A stretch of DNA of 64,000 nt from Saccharopolyspora phatthalungensis (lineage in GTDB: Bacteria; Actinomycetota; Actinomycetes; Mycobacteriales; Pseudonocardiaceae): contig NZ_JACHIW010000001.1 in NCBI RefSeq assembly GCF_014203395.1, positions 3,083,501 through 3,147,500 on the forward strand, given 5' to 3'. Both the position numbers and the translations under genes were made by a program. The notes below the pieces were generated by a model. The model worked only from the letters and a program-made list of their open reading frames with translations. It did no database searches and was not told the DNA's origin. Within the stretch, counting starts at the first letter, position 1, and each line of letters begins with the position of its first letter. Shown one piece after another: positions 26,511-35,766 of this stretch.

Positions 26511-27470
26511 ATGGCTGAGGTTCTGGTCCTCGTCGATCACGTGGACGGCGAGGTCAAGAAGGTCACGTTCGAGTTGTTGACCGTGGCGCGCCGGTTGGGT
26601 GAGCCCTCGGCGGTCGTCGTGGGTGAGCCGGGTACGGCGGGCAAGCTGGCCGAGTCGCTGGGCGCCTATGGCGCGGCGAAGGTGTATGCGGCCGAGTCCG
26701 CGGAGGCCGGCCAGTTTTTGGTGACCCCGCAGGTGGATGTGCTGGCGAGCCTGGTGGGCAGCGCGTCGCCGGCGGCGGTGCTGGTCCCGGCCTCGATCGA
26801 CGGCAAAGAGATCGCGGGGCGGCTGGCGATCCGGCTGGGCTCCGGGTTGTTGTCGGAGGTCGTGGACCTCGACGCGGAGGGCGTGGCGAGCCACTCGTTG
26901 TTCGGTGGTGCCTACGACGCGACGGCGAAGGTCACCACGGGGACGCCGGTGATCACGGTGCTGCCGGGGTCGATCGAGCCGGAGCAGGCCGCGGGCGCGG
27001 CGGCGGTGGAGTCCGTGGAGGTTCCGGCGGTGGATGCGGCCCGGACCGCCAAGATCACGGGTCGTCAGCCAGCTGAGGCCGGGGACCGCCCCGAGCTCAC
27101 GGAGGCCTCCGTGGTGGTCTCCGGTGGCCGCGGGGTCGGCTCAGCGGAGAGCTTCGAGGTGGTGGAGAAGCTGGCCGACTCGCTGGGCGCGGCGGTGGGT
27201 GCCTCGCGTGCCGCGGTGGACTCCGGTTACTACCCGCATCAGTTCCAGGTCGGCCAGACCGGCAAGACCGTCTCCCCGCAGCTCTACATCGCCCTGGGCA
27301 TCTCGGGGGCGATCCAGCACCGTGCGGGCATGCAGACGTCCAAGACGATCGTCGCGGTGAACAAGGACCCGGAGGCCCCGATCTTCGAGATCGCCGACTT
27401 CGGCGTCGTCGGCGACCTGTTCAAGATCGCCCCGCAACTCACCGAGGAGATCACCAAGCGCAAGGGCTGA
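26511..27470 (+). CDS. etfA: Electron transfer flavoprotein alpha subunit
   Basis: A 319-residue ETF alpha (FixB) subunit. The N-terminal half has [20 protein letters not shown]. The C-terminal FAD domain shows [60 protein letters not shown] and [14 protein letters not shown] [21 protein letters not shown] strong ribosome-binding site (GAGGAGGAG, 26496-26504) precedes ATG 26511. A classic intrinsic terminator follows at 27486. The heterodimer with EtfB acts in the cytoplasm; no ETF dehydrogenase gene is adjacent. Confidence 0.96.
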   Translation: MAEVLVLVDHVDGEVKKVTFELLTVARRLGEPSAVVVGEPGTAGKLAESLGAYGAAKVYAAESAEAGQFLVTPQVDVLASLVGSASPAAVLVPASIDGKEIAGRLAIRLGSGLLSEVVDLDAEGVASHSLFGGAYDATAKVTTGTPVITVLPGSIEPEQAAGAAAVESVEVPAVDAARTAKITGRQPAEAGDRPELTEASVVVSGGRGVGSAESFEVVEKLADSLGAAVGASRAAVDSGYYPHQFQVGQTGKTVSPQLYIALGISGAIQHRAGMQTSKTIVAVNKDPEAPIFEIADFGVVGDLFKIAPQLTEEITKRKG

Positions 27471-27485
27471 GCCCGGGCCGAGCGG

Positions 27486-27519
27486 AAGGCGGGTCGCACC
27501 CAGGTGCGGCCCGCCTTTT
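27486..27519 (+). terminator. Intrinsic terminator of etfBA
   Basis: Stem AAGGCGGG-TCGCACC with GGTGCGG-CCCGCCTT around a 2-3 base loop, followed by TTTTG. It lies 16 bp after etfA and also serves the convergent rnhA on the other strand. Confidence 0.88.
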
Positions 27520-27524
27520 GCGCT

Positions 27525-27983
27525 TCAGCCCGCTCGGGCTTCGTCCCGGCCTCGGCAAGCGAGCCGGTCGGCGCGCTCGTTCTCCGGGTGGCCGTTGTGC
27601 CCTTTCACCCATTCCCACTGCACGTCGCCGTGGCGCATGCACTCCGCGTCCAGGCGCTGCCACAGCTCGGCGTTCTTGACCGGCTGCTTGGCCGACGTCA
27701 ACCAGCCGTTGCGCTTCCAGCCGTGCATCCACTGGGTGATGCCCTTGAGCACGTAGGTGCTGTCGGTGTAAATGCACACGAGCGGCACCGGTCGGGTCAA
27801 CGCGGCCAGACCCTCGATGACCGCCAGGAGTTCCATCTTGTTGTTCGTCGTCGCGGCGTCCTTGCCGTAGAGCTCGCGCTCGTGGTTGCCGTAGCGCAGT
27901 ACGACGCCCCAGCCGCCGGGGCCGGGGTTCCCGCTGCATGCGCCGTCGGTGTAGAGGTCGACGCGCTCGGTCGTTCGCTGCAT
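27525..27983 (-). CDS. rnhA: Ribonuclease HI
   Basis: A 152-residue type 1 RNase H that cuts RNA in RNA-DNA hybrids. The four acidic active-site residues are in place: Asp in [17 protein letters not shown], Glu in [14 protein letters not shown], Asp in [12 protein letters not shown], and Asp in [12 protein letters not shown] (with the usual HNGHPENE loop). Length matches the E. coli enzyme (155). ATG 27983 follows TAGATT (minus strand, 27991-27996) at 7 bases, suggesting a leaderless mRNA. It converges with etfA, and its upstream side faces the 42-bp repeat array. Confidence 0.95.
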   Translation of the reverse strand: MQRTTERVDLYTDGACSGNPGPGGWGVVLRYGNHERELYGKDAATTNNKMELLAVIEGLAALTRPVPLVCIYTDSTYVLKGITQWMHGWKRNGWLTSAKQPVKNAELWQRLDAECMRHGDVQWEWVKGHNGHPENERADRLACRGRDEARAG

Positions 27984-28027
27984 ACCCCGGAATCTAGTCG
28001 TCGGCGGATCGCGCCGATCCCGCAGCG

Positions 28028-28522
28028 GTGGCAGGAAGGTTCCCTTGCTTGCGTCTCGCGCCGCTACTCGTGGCAGGAAGGTTCCCTTGCTTGCGTCTGG
28101 CGCCGCTACTCGTGGCAGGAAGGTTCCCTTGCTTGCGTCTCCTCGTCGACCGCGCAGGCGCGGGCGTGGGCGCTGGACCGCTACTCGTGGCAGGAAGGTT
28201 CCCTTGCTTGCGTCTGGCGCCGCTACTCGTGGCAGGAAGGTTCCCTTGCTTGCGTCTGGCGCCGCTACTCGTGGCAGGAAGGTTCCCTTGCTTGCGTCTG
28301 GCGCCGCTACTCGTGGCAGGAAGGTTCCCTTGCTTGCGTCTGGCGCCGCTACTCGTGGCAGGAAGGTTCCCTTGCTTGCGTCTGGCGCCGCTACTCGTGG
28401 CAGGAAGGTTCCCTTGCTTGCGTCTGGCGCCGCTACTCGTGGCAGGAAGGTTCCCTTGCTTGCGTCTCGCGCCGCTTGTTGTGACAGGAAGGTTCCCTTG
28501 CTCGCGTGATCGAAAATTGGAT
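28028..28522. repeat. 11-copy tandem array, 42-bp period, GGCAGGAAGGTTCCC family
   Basis: Direct copies begin at 28028, 28070, 28112, 28187, 28229, 28271, 28313, 28355, 28397, 28439 and 28481. The unit starts GTGGCAGGAAGGTTCCCTTG and ends GCGCCGCTACTC. Copies 2 and 4-9 are identical; copies 1 and 10 share a TCTCGCGCC variant, and copy 11 returns to the dispersed form (GTGACAGG). Copy 3 has a 33-bp longer spacer. The array fills the divergent interval between rnhA and the glycosyltransferase gene. It is open in every frame because 42 is divisible by three, but nothing suggests translation. There is no CRISPR-type spacer diversity. Confidence 0.96.
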
Positions 28523-28557
28523 GCGTGCGTTGTTGGGGCCTGGCATGCTCGGCTGAC

Positions 28558-29778
28558 GTGCGAATCCTCTTTACCGCTGCGCCCGGTTATGGGCTGATGT
28601 TGCCCATCGTCCCGTTGGTCTGGGCGGCTCGGGCTGCCGGGCACGAAGTCCTGGTCGCCACCACCGCCGAGATGACCGATGTCGGCGCGCGGGCCGGGCT
28701 TCCCATGGTGGACGTGTTCCCGCAACACGACGTGTGGGCGGAGTTGCTGCGGGGGATCGGTTCGGACGGGGAATCGCCCGTTCTGGAGCGGCTCGCCGCC
28801 GCCAAGGGGCTCTCCGAGGAGTACCAGAAGGCATCGCAGGCGGGCAATCCGTTCGGGCTGTTCACCCTGACCATGACCGAAGGCACCATCGACGCGGGTC
28901 GTGCGTTCGGCCCTGACCTCGTCGTCCACACCACCGACCACGTCGCCGGCCGATTAGTCGCCGCTGCGCTCGGGCTGCCGGTGCTGGAGGTCGGCAACCG
29001 GATTTCCTGGTCGTCGCGGGATGCTGATTTCCGCGCCAAAACCGAGTTCTACGGCGACGACGAAATCACCCTCGCGTTGCGGGCCAAGTTGGACATTCCG
29101 GATGGTCCGCCGCGGGTGTTCGCGCGGATCGACCCGCGGGCGCCCAGCATGGGCGGGCTGGCCGCGGACGAGCCGGATCCGCAGGACGGCATCCCCTGGT
29201 GGCCCATGCGGTTCGTGCCGTTCAACGGCGGCGCTGTGGTGCCCGAGTGGGCGTTGCGGCGGCCAGAGCGGCCGCGCGTCGGTGTCACGCTCGGCACCGT
29301 GGTGCCGATCATGACCGGCACCAGCAACCTGTCGGTGGTGATCGAGGCGCTCGGCGGGATGGACGTGGAGGTGATCCTGGCGGCCGGCAAGACGGACCTT
29401 GCCGACCTGGGTCCGCTTCCGGCCAACGTGCATTCAGTTGGCTTCCTGCCGCTGTCGGCCTTCCTGCCGACCGCGTCGCTGATGGTCCACCACGGCGGTT
29501 CCGGCACCACCGCCGCGCCACTGCACTACGCCGTTCCGCAACTGGTCCTGCCCGCTTTCGCCGACAACCCGATGTCCGCACAGCGGGTGGTCGACCGGGG
29601 TGTGGGGCTCTCCCACGACCCGGCCACCGCGGATGTCGCCACGGTGCGGGCGATGGCCGAACGGCTGCTCACCGAACCCGCGTTCCGCACGGCGGCACGC
29701 GAAGTGAGCGAGGAAATGGCCACTCAACCCAGCCCGCATTCGGTCATCGAGCGAACGATCGCCCTGATCAACCAGTGA
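28558..29778 (+). CDS. Glycosyltransferase, GT1/UGT superfamily
   Basis: A 406-residue nucleotide-sugar glycosyltransferase of the macrolide/UGT type (GT-B fold). The N-terminal acceptor domain begins [20 protein letters not shown]. The C-terminal donor domain has VGVTLGTVV and the signature [20 protein letters not shown], then [20 protein letters not shown]. These enzymes typically decorate polyketides or other small molecules; no biosynthetic cluster is visible around it. GTG 28558 follows CATGCT (28544-28549) at 8 bases, so it is probably leaderless. The start lies 36 bp after the repeat array, so the array could affect its promoter. Confidence 0.9.
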   Translation: MRILFTAAPGYGLMLPIVPLVWAARAAGHEVLVATTAEMTDVGARAGLPMVDVFPQHDVWAELLRGIGSDGESPVLERLAAAKGLSEEYQKASQAGNPFGLFTLTMTEGTIDAGRAFGPDLVVHTTDHVAGRLVAAALGLPVLEVGNRISWSSRDADFRAKTEFYGDDEITLALRAKLDIPDGPPRVFARIDPRAPSMGGLAADEPDPQDGIPWWPMRFVPFNGGAVVPEWALRRPERPRVGVTLGTVVPIMTGTSNLSVVIEALGGMDVEVILAAGKTDLADLGPLPANVHSVGFLPLSAFLPTASLMVHHGGSGTTAAPLHYAVPQLVLPAFADNPMSAQRVVDRGVGLSHDPATADVATVRAMAERLLTEPAFRTAAREVSEEMATQPSPHSVIERTIALINQ

Positions 29779-30060
29779 CCTCATCGAGGCAGCGCTTGCG
29801 AATGCTGGTGTCCCGGCAAGCAAGGCATTCGCGGCGTTGTCTCTGCTGAGTGAGTAACAATGTGAACAGGGGTTTCAAAGCCCGTGCTCCCACGGTGTTG
29901 TGCCTGCGAATCGCAGTCGGGGGCACCGTCGGGCAGCGGCGCGGCTTTCCGGCCATTCGGCGTAATTGTCCGGTGCCGCACCTGGGATTCACCGAAAGTT
30001 CCCGCTCCGTGTCATCGGCTGGTGTGTTGGGTGTTCGCCGCGCGGCGATACACCTGCGGC

Positions 30061-30825
30061 ATGTCCGAGACGCAGCTGCTGGCCAGCGCCGCACCGAGTG
30101 CGGCGGCCGACGTCCACTACTCGCTGCTGGTCGCCAAAGACTCCGATGAAGTACACGCCGCGCAGCGCCTGCGATACCAGGTGTTCGCCGAGGAGATGGG
30201 GGCCACGGTCACCGGTCGGGAATTCGGTGTCGACCGGGATTGCTTCGACGAGTACTGCGACCACCTGATCGTCCGGGACGACCGCACCGGCGCGGTGGTC
30301 GGGACCTACCGGATGCTGCCGCCAGAGCGGGCGAAGGCCGCCGGAATGCTTTATTCGGAAACCGAATTCGACCTGTCGGCGCTCGACTCGTTGCGCCCGG
30401 CGCTCGTGGAGACCGGGCGGTCGTGCGTGCACCGGGACCACCGTAACGGCGCCGTGGTCAGCCTGGTGTGGACCGGGATCGCGCGGTACATGCTGTTGCA
30501 CGGCCACACCATGCTCGCGGGTTGCGCATCTGTGCCGCTGGATGACGGGGGAGTGCAAGCGGCGCACGTGTGGAACACGGTTTCGGCGAAGCACTACGCA
30601 CCGGAGGAGCACCGGGTGCACCCATACCGGCCGTGGGCGCCAGTAGAGTCCGCGGGTCGTGCGGCGATGCCGCCGTTGCTCAAGGGATACCTGCGCCTGG
30701 GCGCTCAGGTGTGCGGCCGCCCGGCGCACGATCCGGATTTCGGGGTGGCCGACTTCTTCGTGCTCCTGGATCTCAAGCGCGCCGATCAGCGCTATATGCG
30801 GTTCTTCCTGGGCGAGTCGGCATGA
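30061..30825 (+). CDS. olsB: Ornithine-acyl-ACP N-acyltransferase (OlsB-like)
   Basis: A 254-residue GNAT-fold acyltransferase of the OlsB family (hemolysin-like group). Visible are LLVAKDSDEVHAAQRLRYQV, FAEEMGATV, the block EYCDHLIVRDDRTGAVVGTY, FDLSALDSLRPALVETGRSC and DPDFGVADFFVLLDLKRADQ near the end. OlsB attaches a 3-hydroxy fatty acid to the alpha-amino group of ornithine. It is directly coupled (ATGA overlap) to an OlsA-type O-acyltransferase, which strongly supports an ornithine-lipid or related aminolipid pathway. The homologous mycobacterial pair (Rv3027c, Rv3026c) sits in the same place beside etfBA. Substrate is inferred from the pairing. Confidence 0.85.
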   Translation: MSETQLLASAAPSAAADVHYSLLVAKDSDEVHAAQRLRYQVFAEEMGATVTGREFGVDRDCFDEYCDHLIVRDDRTGAVVGTYRMLPPERAKAAGMLYSETEFDLSALDSLRPALVETGRSCVHRDHRNGAVVSLVWTGIARYMLLHGHTMLAGCASVPLDDGGVQAAHVWNTVSAKHYAPEEHRVHPYRPWAPVESAGRAAMPPLLKGYLRLGAQVCGRPAHDPDFGVADFFVLLDLKRADQRYMRFFLGESA

Positions 30826-31667
30826 CTCAATGGATACCCGCATCGCCGTGCGGGCCGGAATGCCTTCCGCCGCGCGACAAGCGGGCGGAAGTCGGGCTGC
30901 CCCGGGTGGTGCTGCGGTTGGGCCGGACCGCTGGGCTGCTGCTGGTCGGCTGCGTTCTCGTCCTGGCGCTGTCGCCGTTGCGGACCGCCTGGCGGGACCG
31001 GGCGCTGGCGGTGTGGTTCCGGATGCTGTTGCGCGCCTTGGGAATCGGCCTCCTGCTAGGGGAACGGATCCCGCCGGGTGGTGCCTTGGTGGTCAGCAAC
31101 CACGTGTCCTGGCTGGACATCGTCGCGCTGCAGGCGCTTTGCCCGATGCGGATGCTGGCCAAGGTCGAGGTCCGGTCCTGGCCCGTGCTGGGCGCGCTCG
31201 CCGGGCGGGTCGGCACCGTGTACATCGAGCGCGATCGGCTCTCGGTGCTGCCGGATGCGGTGCGAACGATCGCCGAGGAGTTGCGCGCCGGGGCCGTGAT
31301 CGGTGCCTTCCCGGAAGGGACGACCTGGTGTGGGCGGGCTTCCGGGCGATTCCGGCCCGCGGTTTTCCAGGCCGCCATCGATGCGGGCGCGCGGATGCAG
31401 CCGGTCGCGTTGCGGTTCCGGACCGCGGCCGGCCTGCCCACCACGGCGGCGGCCTTCCTGGGGGATGCCACGCTCGTCGATTCGGTTCTCGCGGTGGCCC
31501 GGATGCGGGATCTGGTCGTGGAGTTGGTGGTGTTGCCGGAACTGGTGGGCACCGACCGCCGGGAGTTGGCCAGGCGAGCCCAGCACGCGATCTCGGCGAC
31601 CACAGGTTCTGTGCTGGGGCACGAGAGCTTGCCGCAACAGCGAGCCGCGCCCGGCATCGCCGCTTGA
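30822..31667 (+). CDS. olsA: 1-acyl-sn-glycerol-3-phosphate/lyso-ornithine-lipid acyltransferase (PlsC/OlsA-like)
   Basis: A 281-residue PlsC-type O-acyltransferase. An N-terminal membrane segment (TAGLLLVGCVLVLALSPL) is followed by the catalytic NHVSWLD motif (NHx4D), the glycine-rich GTVYIERDR and FPEGTTW motifs, and a C-terminal region ending QHAISATTGSVLGHESLPQQ. ATG 30822 overlaps the olsB stop. In ornithine-lipid synthesis this partner adds the second acyl chain to the 3-hydroxy group, on the cytoplasmic membrane face. A general lysophosphatidate acyltransferase is the alternative. Confidence 0.83.
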   Translation: MTQWIPASPCGPECLPPRDKRAEVGLPRVVLRLGRTAGLLLVGCVLVLALSPLRTAWRDRALAVWFRMLLRALGIGLLLGERIPPGGALVVSNHVSWLDIVALQALCPMRMLAKVEVRSWPVLGALAGRVGTVYIERDRLSVLPDAVRTIAEELRAGAVIGAFPEGTTWCGRASGRFRPAVFQAAIDAGARMQPVALRFRTAAGLPTTAAAFLGDATLVDSVLAVARMRDLVVELVVLPELVGTDRRELARRAQHAISATTGSVLGHESLPQQRAAPGIAA

Positions 31668-31794
31668 TCACCCCGCATGCAGGGCACCTGACCAGCCAAA
31701 GCAATGAACCGCTGGAGTGGTCGGGGGCACCTGCGTTGGCGGGTAACCGAAAATGGCTGGACCTCGACCGGGGTCAAGGTTGCACGCTTGTCGG

Positions 31795-33159
31795 GTGGCC
31801 ACTGTTGAGAAATCCCAGAACGCTCTGTGGAATCCCCAACGTCGCACCTTCACCGCCGGACTGATTCTGGTCATCACCCTCGTCGCCTTCGAGGCCATGG
31901 GGCTGGGTACCGCGTTACCCACGATCGTCGCCGAACTCCATGCGCAGCGCTGGTATGCCTGGCCGTTCACCGTCTTCCTTGCGGCCAGCGCGATCGGCAC
32001 GGTGATTGGCGGGCGGCAGTCGGATCGGCATGGACCCGCGCTTGCGTTGCTCCTCGCGCTGCCGACGTTCGCGCTCGGACTGGTCGTTGCCGCCGCCGCG
32101 CCCAACGTCTTGGTCTTGCTCGCCGCACGTGCGTTGCAAGGCTTGGGCGGCGGGGTCCTCATCGTCGCGTTGTATGTGATGATCGCCCGGGTTTACCCCG
32201 AAGAGCACCGGCCGGCGACATTCGGGGCGATCTCCTCGGCCTGGGTGGTACCGGCGTTGGTGGGGCCGGTGATCGCGGGTTTCCTCACCGAGCACGTGAG
32301 CTGGCGCTGGGTGTTTCTCGGTTTGGCGCCGCTGGTGTGCATCGGCACGGCCATGCTGATCCCAGCGGTGCGGCGCTTCGGCGCACGCTCGGAAGAGCCT
32401 TTGAGGCAGCGGCGCGGGCTGCCGCTCGCGGCGGTCGGGGCCGCCGGTGGCGTGGTGATCTTGAACTTCGCCGCGCAAAACCCCTCGCTGTTGTCGCTGT
32501 TCCTGGGGCTGGCCGGGTTCGTGGTGCTGGCACCCTCGATCCGGTTGCTTCTGCCCGATGGCACTCTTCTCGCGCGGCCCGGGCTTCCGGTGATGGTGCT
32601 CTCGCGCGGGTTACTCGCCGGGCTGTTCTTCACCGCGCAGGCGTTCGTGCCGCTGATGCTGTCGGTGGTGCACCACTATTCACCTACGACCGCGGGCGTG
32701 CCGCTGACCGTTGGATCGCTGGGGTGGACCGCCGGTGCCCTGTGGCAGAGCAGGCAGCGTGACGTTCGCCGGGAGTACCTGGTCGCGGCCGGGTTCCTGC
32801 TGGTCGGGGTCGGGATGGCCGGGCTGGCGCTGACCCTGCCCGAGTGGGGGCCGCACTGGCTGGTGGTCGCGTTCTGGTTCGTCGCCGGCGGCGGGATGGG
32901 CATCGGGGTGGCCAGCACCTCGGTGCGGGTGCTCGCGCTGTCGGCGCCGAGCGAGCGCGGGTTCAACTCGGCGGCGCTGCAGATCTCCGACATGCTGGGC
33001 CAGGCCGCGCTTGTCGGGCTCGGCGGTGTCGTGGTCGGCGCGCTGGCCACCTCCACCGCGCCGACCAGGGGAGTCGTGTCGCTCGACGTGGCGCTGATGG
33101 TGGGCGCCGCGCTGGCGGCTTGGCTGCTCGTCCGCTCGGGCCGCCGTCAAACGTCCTGA
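31795..33159 (+). CDS. Major facilitator superfamily transporter
   Basis: A 454-residue MFS permease with about 12-14 membrane helices (for example FTAGLILVITLVAFEAMGLG, FLAASAIGTVIGGRQSDRHG with the loop 2-3 G-x-x-x-D/R motif, GGVLIVALYVMIARVYPEEH, WVVPALVGPVIAGFLTEHVS). WVVPALVGPVIAGFL-type motif C marks proton antiporters, so a drug or metabolite exporter is most likely. GTG 31795 gives a short cytoplasmic N-terminus; ATG 31753 would add 14 residues. It is inserted between the olsBA pair and the cysteine desulfurase gene, neighbours in mycobacteria. Confidence 0.88.
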   Translation: MATVEKSQNALWNPQRRTFTAGLILVITLVAFEAMGLGTALPTIVAELHAQRWYAWPFTVFLAASAIGTVIGGRQSDRHGPALALLLALPTFALGLVVAAAAPNVLVLLAARALQGLGGGVLIVALYVMIARVYPEEHRPATFGAISSAWVVPALVGPVIAGFLTEHVSWRWVFLGLAPLVCIGTAMLIPAVRRFGARSEEPLRQRRGLPLAAVGAAGGVVILNFAAQNPSLLSLFLGLAGFVVLAPSIRLLLPDGTLLARPGLPVMVLSRGLLAGLFFTAQAFVPLMLSVVHHYSPTTAGVPLTVGSLGWTAGALWQSRQRDVRREYLVAAGFLLVGVGMAGLALTLPEWGPHWLVVAFWFVAGGGMGIGVASTSVRVLALSAPSERGFNSAALQISDMLGQAALVGLGGVVVGALATSTAPTRGVVSLDVALMVGAALAAWLLVRSGRRQTS

Positions 33160-33222
33160 CCTGCGCCTTCCGCCGGACCGCGGGGTGGGCGCCGGTTCGC
33201 CTGCATTACCCTGGATGGCGCG

Positions 33223-34458
33223 ATGACTTACCTCGACCACGCTGCCACGACACCGATGCGGCCAGGGGCGGTCGCAGCGATGAGCGAGGCGTTGACCCGG
33301 ATCGGCAACGCCTCGTCCCTGCATACCTCGGGTCGCCGGGCACGCCGTGCGGTGGAGGAGTCGCGGGAGGACATCGCCGACGCGTTGGGCGCGCGGCCAT
33401 CGGAGATCTTGTTCACCGCGGGCGGCACGGAGAGCGACAACCTTGCGGTCAAGGGCATCTTCTGGGCGCGCCGGACCGCTGACCCGGCACGACGCCGCAT
33501 CTTGGTCTCGACCGTCGAGCACCACGCGGTGCTGGACGCCGTCGAATGGTTGGCCGAGCACGAGGGCGCCGAGGTGACCTGGCTGGCGGCCGACTCGCAT
33601 GGCCGGGTGCGCCCGGAGGTGTTCGAGACGGCGCTCGCCGAGCGACCGGACGACGTGGCGGTGGCCACTGTCATGTGGGCCAACAACGAGGTCGGCACCG
33701 TCAACGCGATCTCGGAGCTGGCGTCGATCGCCGACCGGTACGGGGTGCCGCTGCACACCGACGCGGTGCAGGCCGTGGAGACGCTGCCGGTGGACTTCGC
33801 GGCCTCCGGGGTCGCGGCGCTGACCATGACGGGGCACAAGGTCGGTGGTCCGTACGGGGTCGGCGTGCTGCTGCTGTCGCGAGACGTCAAGTGCACCCCG
33901 GTGCTGCACGGCGGCGGCCAGGAACGCGAGGTGCGATCCGGAACCCTGGACACCCCCGGTGTGCTGGGTCTGGCGGCGGCGGTGCGCGAAGCGGTCGACG
34001 CGCGTGAATCGCATGCGCCGCAATTGGCGAAGCTGCGCGACGAGCTGATCACTGGTGTTCGCGCCGTCGTGCCGGACGCGGTGCTCAACGGCGATCCGGG
34101 GCACGACGTCGTCGGCGATGGGCCGTCGCGGTTGCCCGGCAACGCGCACTTCACCTTCCCCGGCTGCGAAGGCGACAGCCTGCTGATGTTGCTGGACGCC
34201 AAGGGGATCGAGTGCTCCACCGGCTCCGCCTGCACAGCCGGCGTCTCGGAGCCCAGCCACGTGCTGCTGGCGATGGGGGCGGACCCGAAGGCGGCACGCG
34301 GCTCGCTGCGCTTCTCGCTGGGGCACACCTCGACCGCGGCCGATGTACAAGCACTCACCGAAGCCATCGGGCCGGTGGTGCAACGAGCGCGTAGCGCCGG
34401 CCTGGCCGGGTTGCGCCGATCTTCGGCGGAGTCGACGACTGCCGCCACGGAGGTGTGA
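33223..34458 (+). CDS. Cysteine desulfurase, NifS/IscS-type
   Basis: A 411-residue PLP-dependent cysteine desulfurase that forms a persulfide and passes sulfur on. Seen are [40 protein letters not shown], the PLP lysine in [14 protein letters not shown], and the catalytic cysteine loop [20 protein letters not shown]. Its stop lies 3 bp before mnmA, so it is the dedicated sulfur donor for tRNA 2-thiolation. ATG 33223 follows TACCCT (33207-33212) at 10 bases, suggesting a leaderless transcript; GGATGG could serve as a weak ribosome-binding site instead. Confidence 0.93.
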   Translation: MTYLDHAATTPMRPGAVAAMSEALTRIGNASSLHTSGRRARRAVEESREDIADALGARPSEILFTAGGTESDNLAVKGIFWARRTADPARRRILVSTVEHHAVLDAVEWLAEHEGAEVTWLAADSHGRVRPEVFETALAERPDDVAVATVMWANNEVGTVNAISELASIADRYGVPLHTDAVQAVETLPVDFAASGVAALTMTGHKVGGPYGVGVLLLSRDVKCTPVLHGGGQEREVRSGTLDTPGVLGLAAAVREAVDARESHAPQLAKLRDELITGVRAVVPDAVLNGDPGHDVVGDGPSRLPGNAHFTFPGCEGDSLLMLLDAKGIECSTGSACTAGVSEPSHVLLAMGADPKAARGSLRFSLGHTSTAADVQALTEAIGPVVQRARSAGLAGLRRSSAESTTAATEV

Positions 34459-34461
34459 GGC

Positions 34462-35550
34462 GTGCGAGTACTGGCAGCCATGAGCGGTGGGGTGGATTCC
34501 GCCGTAGCCGCCGCCCGAGCGGTCGCGGCCGGTCACGACGTAGTCGGGGTGCACTTGGCGCTGTCGGCGAAGCCGGGCACGCTGCGCACCGGTGCTCGCG
34601 GTTGCTGCACCATCGAGGACTCCCGGGACGCGCGCCGTGCCGCCGATCTGCTGGGCATCCCGTTTTACGTGTGGGACTTCGCGGAGCGGTTCACCGAGGA
34701 GGTCATCGAGACCTTCGTCGGCGAGTACGCCGCGGGCCGCACCCCGAACCCGTGCCTGACCTGCAACGAGAAGATCAAGTTCGAGGCGTTGCTGGACAAG
34801 GCGATGGCGCTGGGCTTCGACGCGGTCTGCACCGGCCACTACGCCCGGCTGTCCATCGTGGACGGTGTGCCGGTGCTGCGGCGCAGCCGGGACGGGGGCA
34901 AGGACCAGTCCTACGTGCTGGCCTCGCTGACCGCCGAGCAGCTGCGCCATTCGATGTTCCCGCTCGGCGACTCGCTGAAGTCCGAGGTGCGGGTGGAAGC
35001 CGCCGAACGGGACCTGGCGGTGGCCAAGAAGCCGGACAGCCACGACATCTGCTTCATCCCCGACGGCGACACCAAAAAGTTCCTGGAGACCAAGCTCGGG
35101 CAGAAGCCGGGCAAGCTGGTCGACGCCGAAACCGGTGCGGTGCTCGGTGAGCATACCGGCGTGCACGGGTTCACCGTGGGGCAGCGCAAGGGTCTTGGCA
35201 TCGACGCCCCGGCCGAGGATGGTCGGCCGCGTTACGTGCTTTCGCTGGAGCCGGTGTCGGGGACCGTACAGGTGGGTTCGGCGGATCGGCTGTCGGTCAC
35301 CGAGATCGAAGCGAAGCGGCCGATCTGGCCGTCCGAACGACCGTTGGACGGCCCGACGGAGTGCGTGATCCAGGTCCGCGCCCACGGCGGCACCGCCGAG
35401 GCGGTCGCAGTGGCCGACGAGCACGGCATCCGCGTCCAGCTCCGCCAGCCGCTACGCGGCGTGGCCCCGGGCCAGGCGATCGTTTTGTACCGCCCGGATT
35501 CCGCGGGCGACCTCGTCCTCGGCAGCGGCATCATCTCCGCCACTCGTTAA
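34462..35550 (+). CDS. mnmA: tRNA-specific 2-thiouridylase MnmA
   Basis: A 362-residue MnmA/TrmU. It has the PP-loop [13 protein letters not shown], catalytic cysteines in [20 protein letters not shown] and [20 protein letters not shown], the KDQSY motif ([12 protein letters not shown]), and a C-terminal OB-like domain ending [13 protein letters not shown]. It thiolates the wobble uridine of tRNA Lys, Glu and Gln. GTG 34462 is chosen; it lies 3 bp after the cysteine desulfurase stop, giving translational coupling with its sulfur donor. Confidence 0.95.
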   Translation: MRVLAAMSGGVDSAVAAARAVAAGHDVVGVHLALSAKPGTLRTGARGCCTIEDSRDARRAADLLGIPFYVWDFAERFTEEVIETFVGEYAAGRTPNPCLTCNEKIKFEALLDKAMALGFDAVCTGHYARLSIVDGVPVLRRSRDGGKDQSYVLASLTAEQLRHSMFPLGDSLKSEVRVEAAERDLAVAKKPDSHDICFIPDGDTKKFLETKLGQKPGKLVDAETGAVLGEHTGVHGFTVGQRKGLGIDAPAEDGRPRYVLSLEPVSGTVQVGSADRLSVTEIEAKRPIWPSERPLDGPTECVIQVRAHGGTAEAVAVADEHGIRVQLRQPLRGVAPGQAIVLYRPDSAGDLVLGSGIISATR

Positions 35551-35766
35551 GACGCGTCGACGCTGGCGCTTGCTGTGCCTGCGCTCGGTCTTCGGCGAAG
35601 GCGGAACGTCTGGTCGCACGGACACCGGCCCGTAAGCGGGATTTTCGCCCAGTGCGACGTTGACGCGTTACCGGACGGCGCACCTGCCGGACATCCCGTT
35701 GACGGCCTAGTGCGTAGTGCGTTTGGTCGTTAGTGTCTGGCATCACACGGCGGAATGGGAGCGCTC

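Noticed and set aside
28028..28522. Repeat proteins such as [14 protein letters not shown] in all frames of the array
   Set aside because: A 42-bp unit keeps every frame open; there is no ribosome-binding site or conserved length, and the copies are selected at DNA level.
28028..28522. CRISPR array
   Set aside because: Units are contiguous tandem copies with near-identical spacers, not unique spacers, and no cas genes are near.
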